DNA of 64,000 nucleotides from Sophora flavescens (Eukaryota > Streptophyta > Magnoliopsida > Fabales > Fabaceae), in NCBI GenBank assembly GCA_030762895.1, contig CM061068.1, positions 45,163,615 through 45,227,614 of the forward strand. The letters run 5' to 3'. A model generated the notes under the pieces. That model was given only the letters and a program-made list of their open reading frames with translations. It did not search any database and had not been told where the DNA came from. A program made the translations under genes and the position numbers. Positions 59,515-64,000 of this stretch are shown here, piece after piece. Position 1 is the stretch's first letter. Each line of letters begins with the position of its first letter.

Positions 59515-61770
59515 TCTTTCTCTTAGGGTTCTTACTCCTTTTATAGTTGAGTGATCCGATCCCCCTTTTTTAGGATCAGATCTTATCTCTTTTTATCACC
59601 TATCTCCTAAATCTTCTTCGAGATATATGATATCCTTAATTGGTGCCATTTATCTCTTGTAACCAGATAAGGTTGTTTGAGATAGTATCATGATCTTATC
59701 TTTCCCGCTCTTATCGGATCAGGTATCCAAGCTCGATGGCTGAGTTTTACTCCTCGGCCAGTACACAAGTCCCCCCAAGCTTTGAGTTCAGAAGATCGTA
59801 AAAGCTTTCATGATAGAAGCCGAGCTTGGCTTTAATATTATCATTGAAGAGCCTAGGATTTACCGTGTAGGTCTTCTCCCCTTGTTTGCTTGAGTTCGGT
59901 GACCGATCTTTACACATCGGCCAATACCTGAGTTCAGTGGGCTCGGTGGGCGAGCCTAGTAATCCCTTCCCTTTGATTGTTTGGGTTTGGTGACCGAGCT
60001 TTATTTCTGCGCCAACACTTTAGCTTGGTAGGCTCGGTTGGCAATCCTAGTAATCATTTTCCTTTGATTGTTTGGGTTTGGTGGCCGAGCTTTATTTCTC
60101 GGCTAACACTTTAGTTCGTTAGGCTCGGTGACCAAGCTTAACATCTCGGCCAGTATACAAGCTCATCGGGTGAACCTGACATCTCGACCGGTACACACAA
60201 ACCCCCCAAGCTCTGAGCTTTGAAAAACCGAAAGAGTTTATCAAAGTTTCTATATTGCCGAGCGTAGTCACACATTGGTACTGGACTTTTTACCTTGTCC
60301 ATCTGGGCTTCTAAAACTGAGTTTTTTTTTCTCGGACTTAGTTGAGTGTAACAAAACTTGATTTTCACTATAACCTCATGGGTAGTAATAGTCGTAATAA
60401 GAACATGTTCTGAATAGAAGATATTTCAATCTTGCCTTTGTTAAGACAAGTTTAGATGCCGGTAGCTGAGATTCAGCTTGTCAATGATTCAGGCTCAAAC
60501 CAGCCTTTTGGAAAGTCAAGCTCAATCTCGGTCACTAGAAAATTACCTCAGGCTTATATTTCAGCTGAAATCTTTAATGCCTTCAAGATGCTTATCTCGA
60601 GAGTTTGAACTCGACTCACCTTTTTCCGAGTGTAGCTTGGTCTTTGAAGCTTTTTATAACAAGAGCTCTTAACCTTTCATTCGAGTAACTTTTAACTTTT
60701 CATCCGGTGGGTTTTGAAATACCCCCAAACTTAAAGCTTGACCTTGACTATCATTATTTATATGATCTTGAAGGTGTGCCTCAGAATAAGCTTTCCTAAT
60801 AGCTATTCCAACTTGTATGAGAAAATAGTTGTCTTACAAGTCCTTCATAATAACAATCGAGTTGTAGGCTAAGGGATATCCTTCCTCTGCAATTTCCGAG
60901 CTTGGTGTAGGATAAGAGAATATCCTTCCTTTATCCCCACAAGTCCCCCAAGCTTTGAGCTTGAAATAAGCGAAAGAGGTTAAATGTCAACCACATATCT
61001 TAACACGCTTTTTGGTGCCGAGGACTTTGGATTATGATTCATGGGATCATTGTTCGGAAATTTGTTTTTTTTTTTAGAACGAAGTCTTTCTTGGGTTATC
61101 GGCTTACTTGACTGAGCACTGCTCGGATTTTTATGCGAAGCCAAGTCTTACTTGGGATTCCGGCTTATTTGGCCGAACACTACCAGGATTTCCTTCAAAT
61201 ATTGGGTCTCTAACATGCATGATCTGCTGCGGACCTTATCTTGGTGTGAAGGTTTTGTGCTCGGCCTAGGCTTTTTAGTGCGAGAGAGGGAGCATTGCTC
61301 AACCTCGACTTGGTTTTTCAGTGCGAGGGAGTAATGCTCGACCTCGACTTTTTTCAGTGCGTAGTACGAGGGAGCAATGTTCGATCACGATTTTTTTGGC
61401 TACTGCCCTTTGTTCTTGGCTAGACGATTTTAACTCGGGCCCTTTAGTGAATTCTCGTGTTCTTAAGCCAGCATATACTCGGCTCTTACTGGAATAGGGC
61501 CCTGACGCGAGCATGGAAGCCGCGGTTGCTTATGCTCTCCGAGTCTCCTCCATTATCCGTTTTTCGAGTCACGAGCTTTCTAATAATGAAGAAGATGAAA
61601 ACCATGAAGGCTGAAGTTGCCTGAACTTTGCGCACATGGGATGAGCTTGAAAAAGGCGTGGCAAAGTGTGAAGAGCAGGCTCGACTAATTGGGTAATTGA
61701 AAACTCGAAATGTCGAGCATGAGAAGACCAACTCCTCTCCTCAATCCTAGCTTTCTAAAGAGAAAATGAA

Positions 61771-62235
61771 AGGATTGACTTTAAGAGGGCTGCCAAGGCT
61801 TTAAAGCTTTCCCTTGACAATCTTCAACAGTCTCTTGCTGCTGAGAAAAAGGCTAATTGCAAGCTTCAGTTCGAGTTGAAGGAAGCTGAAGCCCAGATCA
61901 TTAAGGAACGCGTTTCTGGGTTCTTGCGTGCTATAAAACAAATCCAGCTCTTTCTTCCTGATTCTAATCTTTCCAGAGCCGGTGTGGACAAGGATTTTAA
62001 TAAGGATGGCGTTATGGTTCCTTTGTCCGAGCTCGATGATGAGGAAGAGGAGAACCAAGAAGAAGAAGAAAATGAAGAAGAAGAGAATAATGAAGAGCGG
62101 GTTGTGGGAGAGGAGGAAAACAGAGGAACTGAAGTGGCCGTACTCGAGCCATCCTCGGTTGCTCCTCCACAAGCTGAAGACATTATTGGTTCCAACCTTA
62201 ATGGAGTCTTTGCTCATGGGAATACCCATGAGTAA
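61771..62235 (+). CDS. Acidic coiled-coil protein fragment, element-associated, function unknown
   Basis: An open frame reads through a lysine/leucine-rich coiled-coil part (LDNLQQSLAAEKKANCKL, then QFELKEAEAQIIKERV) and then a strongly acidic run of Glu and Asn codons near 62040-62110. It ends with a stop at 62233-62235. A first ATG lies at 61876; the frame is open further upstream, so the real protein may be longer or broken. No catalytic motif is seen. Such proteins occur in the gag-like part of large plant elements, but I do not recognise this one. Confidence 0.4.
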   Translation, partial: RIDFKRAAKALKLSLDNLQQSLAAEKKANCKLQFELKEAEAQIIKERVSGFLRAIKQIQLFLPDSNLSRAGVDKDFNKDGVMVPLSELDDEEEENQEEEENEEEENNEERVVGEEENRGTEVAVLEPSSVAPPQAEDIIGSNLNGVFAHGNTHE

Positions 62236-62336
62236 CTTAGCAAATTTTTAAGATATTTTGTACTCTTGGCTATGCCCTATGTGCTTTTGCTCTATGAATG
62301 ATAAAGACTTCATGCTTCGGGAACATTCTCCTCGTG

Positions 62337-62339
<3 letters not shown>

Positions 62340-62428
<89 letters not shown>
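62340..62428. repeat. (TA)n microsatellite, 44 units
   Basis: About 88 bases of uninterrupted TA, the longest in the window. Its length may be unstable or imprecise in the assembly. It makes an artificial Ile/Tyr repeat in ORFs that cross it. Confidence 0.95.
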
Positions 62429-62433
<5 letters not shown>

Positions 62434-62589
62434 TTTACATATGGTATTTAACCCAGCATTTGGATTTACTTGGTTAACTTTCCTAAGTTTTTACTCGCCT
62501 TTTATGTTTGGCGTTTTAATTTTGCCTCGCGAGCTTTTTGAGCTCGGCCGTATCGTAGTTAACTATTTCAGGTTTTTCTTGCTTACCTT

Positions 62590-63960
62590 TTTAGGTCCAG
62601 CCTTTCGATTTTAGCTCGGTTGGCCGCTTCGGTCAGGCATTTCGATTACAGTTCGGTCAACCTCTTTAGGTTTTTGTTCGTTTTTTTAGGTTCGGTATTT
62701 CGAGTTTAGCTCGGTTAGCCCTTTCGGCTTGGCATTTCGATTTCAGCTTGTCAACCTTTTTATATTATTGTTTATCTTTTTGGATTTGGCATTTCGATTT
62801 TAGCTGGGTCGGCCATTTAGGCCAAGCATTTTGATTTCAGCTAGGTCGGCAATTTCGGTCTGACATTTCGATTATAGCTAGACCAATCCTTTATAGGTTC
62901 TATGTTTTCCTTTTTAGGTCCAGCATTTCGACTTTATCTCGGTCGACTTTAGCTCGATCAACCTTATAGGTTCTTTGTTTATCTTTTTAGGTCCAACATT
63001 TCGACTTTAGCTTGGTCGATTTTAGCTCGATCAACCTCTTTAGGTCTTTGTTTCACCTTTTTAGGTTCGACATTTCGATTTTTAACTCGATCGATTTCAG
63101 CTTGGTCAACCTCTTTAGGACTTTGTTTTGCCTTTTTAGGTTCGGCATTTCGACTTTAACTTGGTCGATTTCAGCGCGGTCAACCTCTTTAGGACTTTGT
63201 TTCGCCTTTTTAAGTTCGGCATTTCGGCTTTTAACTCGGTTGATTTCGGCTCGGTCAACCTCTTTAGGACTTTGTTTTACCTTTTTAGGTTCGGCATTTC
63301 GACTTTAACTTGGTCGATTTCAGTGCGGTCAACCTCTTTAGGACTTTGTTTTGCCTTTTTATTTTCGGCATTTCGACTTTAACTTGGTCGATTTCAACGC
63401 GGTTAACCTCTTTAGGCACCTCTTTAGGACTTTGTTTCGCCTTTTTAGGTTTGGCATTTCGACTTTAAACTCGATCGATTTCAGCTCGGTCAACCTCTTT
63501 ATGACTTTGTTTTACCTTTTTAGGTTCGGCATTTCGACTTTAACTTGGTCGATTTCAGCTCAGTCAACCTCTTTAGGACTTTGTTTTGCCTTTTTAGATT
63601 CGGCATTTCGACTTTAACTTGGTCGATTTCAGCGCTGTTAACCTCTTTAGGCAACCTCTTTACGACTTTGTTTCGTCTTTTTAGGTTTAGGCATTTCGAC
63701 TTTTAACTCGATCGATTTTAGCTCGGTCAACCTCTTTAGGACTTTGTTTTGCCTTTTTAGGTTCGGCATTTCGACTTTAACTTGGTCGATTTCAGTGTGG
63801 TCAACCTCTTTACGACTTTGTTTCGCCTTTTTAGGTTCGACATTTCGACTTTTAACTCGGTTGATTTCAGCTCGGTCAACCTCTTTAGGACTTTGTTTTG
63901 CCTATTTAGGTTTGGCATTTCGACTTTAACTCGGTTAACCTTTTTGGGTCTAGCTTTTTG
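62590..63960 (+). repeat. 74/75-bp minisatellite with alternating unit types
   Basis: Units share TTTTTAGGTTCGGCATTTCG, then a GACTTTAACTTGGTCGATTT or GACTTTTAACTCGGTTGATTT part, then TCAACCTCTTTAGGACTTTG. Unit starts (GGACTTTG) lie at 63118, 63192, 63267 and 63341, so the period alternates 74, 75, 74. A 12-bp longer variant unit follows (63341 to 63427). Copies before about 63000 are more diverged. The array makes several ORFs with repeated Phe/Ser/Leu peptides, which I treat as chance. Confidence 0.92.
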
Positions 63961-64000
63961 ATTTTAGCTCAACTTCAACCATCTTTATGTGGATGAAAAT

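Larger units (their letters stand above)
59515..64000 (+). mobile_element. Probable interior of a large non-autonomous LTR element or related repeat
   Basis: No host gene is seen. Modules recur, such as AAGTCCCCCCAAGCTTTGAG (near 59767, with related copies near 60190 and 60950), and GGCTCGGT/CTCGGCC words are frequent throughout. An acidic coiled-coil ORF, a long (TA)n tract and a minisatellite follow. This mix resembles large retrotransposon derivatives of plants, but no RT, integrase or LTR border lies in the window, so the class is an inference. Confidence 0.45.

Noticed and set aside
62258..62614. ORF with a long Ile-Tyr repeat
   Set aside because: It is made by the (TA)n microsatellite.
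63012..63929. ORFs with repeated Phe/Leu/Ser peptides
   Set aside because: They follow the 74/75-bp minisatellite. The alternating period is not a multiple of three, so no stable repeat protein is encoded.

Overview
The window is nuclear DNA of a eudicot plant. The genes have many short introns with GT-AG borders, the proteins match plant families, and about two thirds of the sequence is transposable elements of typical plant lineages. The species cannot be named from the sequence.

The first 21 kb is the gene-bearing part. A decayed LINE tail (1-1675) stops about 290 bp upstream of a complete 10-exon plastid argininosuccinate synthase gene (ASS, 1968-5984, + strand, 479 aa). A Stowaway-like MITE follows. 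Next are a complete 3-exon F-box/LRR/FBD gene (7114-8914, - strand, 443 aa), a foldback MITE, and an intronless calmodulin-like EF-hand gene (10885-11307, + strand, 140 aa). An 822-bp Pack-MULE (13001-13822) carries a captured piece of a UDP-sulfoquinovose synthase gene (SQD1). Then comes a complete 12-exon COG2 gene for a Golgi tethering subunit (14078-21252, - strand, 755 aa), with a small MITE in one intron. Exon borders were read by eye. All reading phases close, and the products have the usual family lengths.

From 21.5 kb to the end there are only mobile elements and repeats: a hAT-like element (about 21515-22492); a full-length Ty1/copia element with 1401-bp LTRs and a 5-bp target duplication (22512-31074); a PIF/Harbinger-like MITE (31093-31860); a gag-like LTR-element remnant (about 31900-33100); a tandem and inverted array of the TRIM element Cassandra, whose LTR contains a 5S-rRNA-like Pol III promoter (33405-34691); a 5'-truncated Ty3/gypsy element of the Tat/Ogre type with a second RNase H, a 49-bp minisatellite and a 2.5-kb 3' LTR (about 34700-42685); and a reversed chromovirus-type gypsy fragment (42690-43541).

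After that lies a 5.6-kb Mutator-like element with long TIRs, a 9-bp target duplication and a decayed MuDR-type transposase (44226-49822), into which a 533-bp hAT element has jumped. A second copia element follows (about 51163-59514). The last 4.5 kb resembles the inside of a large non-autonomous LTR element, with an acidic coiled-coil ORF, a long (TA)n tract and a 74/75-bp minisatellite.

The host genes do not form an operon-like unit. ASS makes argininosuccinate in the plastid, COG2 acts at the Golgi, the F-box protein probably works in SCF ubiquitin ligases, and the CML is a calcium sensor. ASS and COG2 are, from memory, neighbours in Arabidopsis (At4g24830/At4g24840), so the gene block is probably an old conserved segment into which the other genes and elements were inserted. 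I found no clearly new biological system. The most unusual points are the Pack-MULE with SQD1, the Cassandra array with a palindromic LTR pair, the partial-exon tandem duplication inside ASS, and the 74/75-bp alternating minisatellite.
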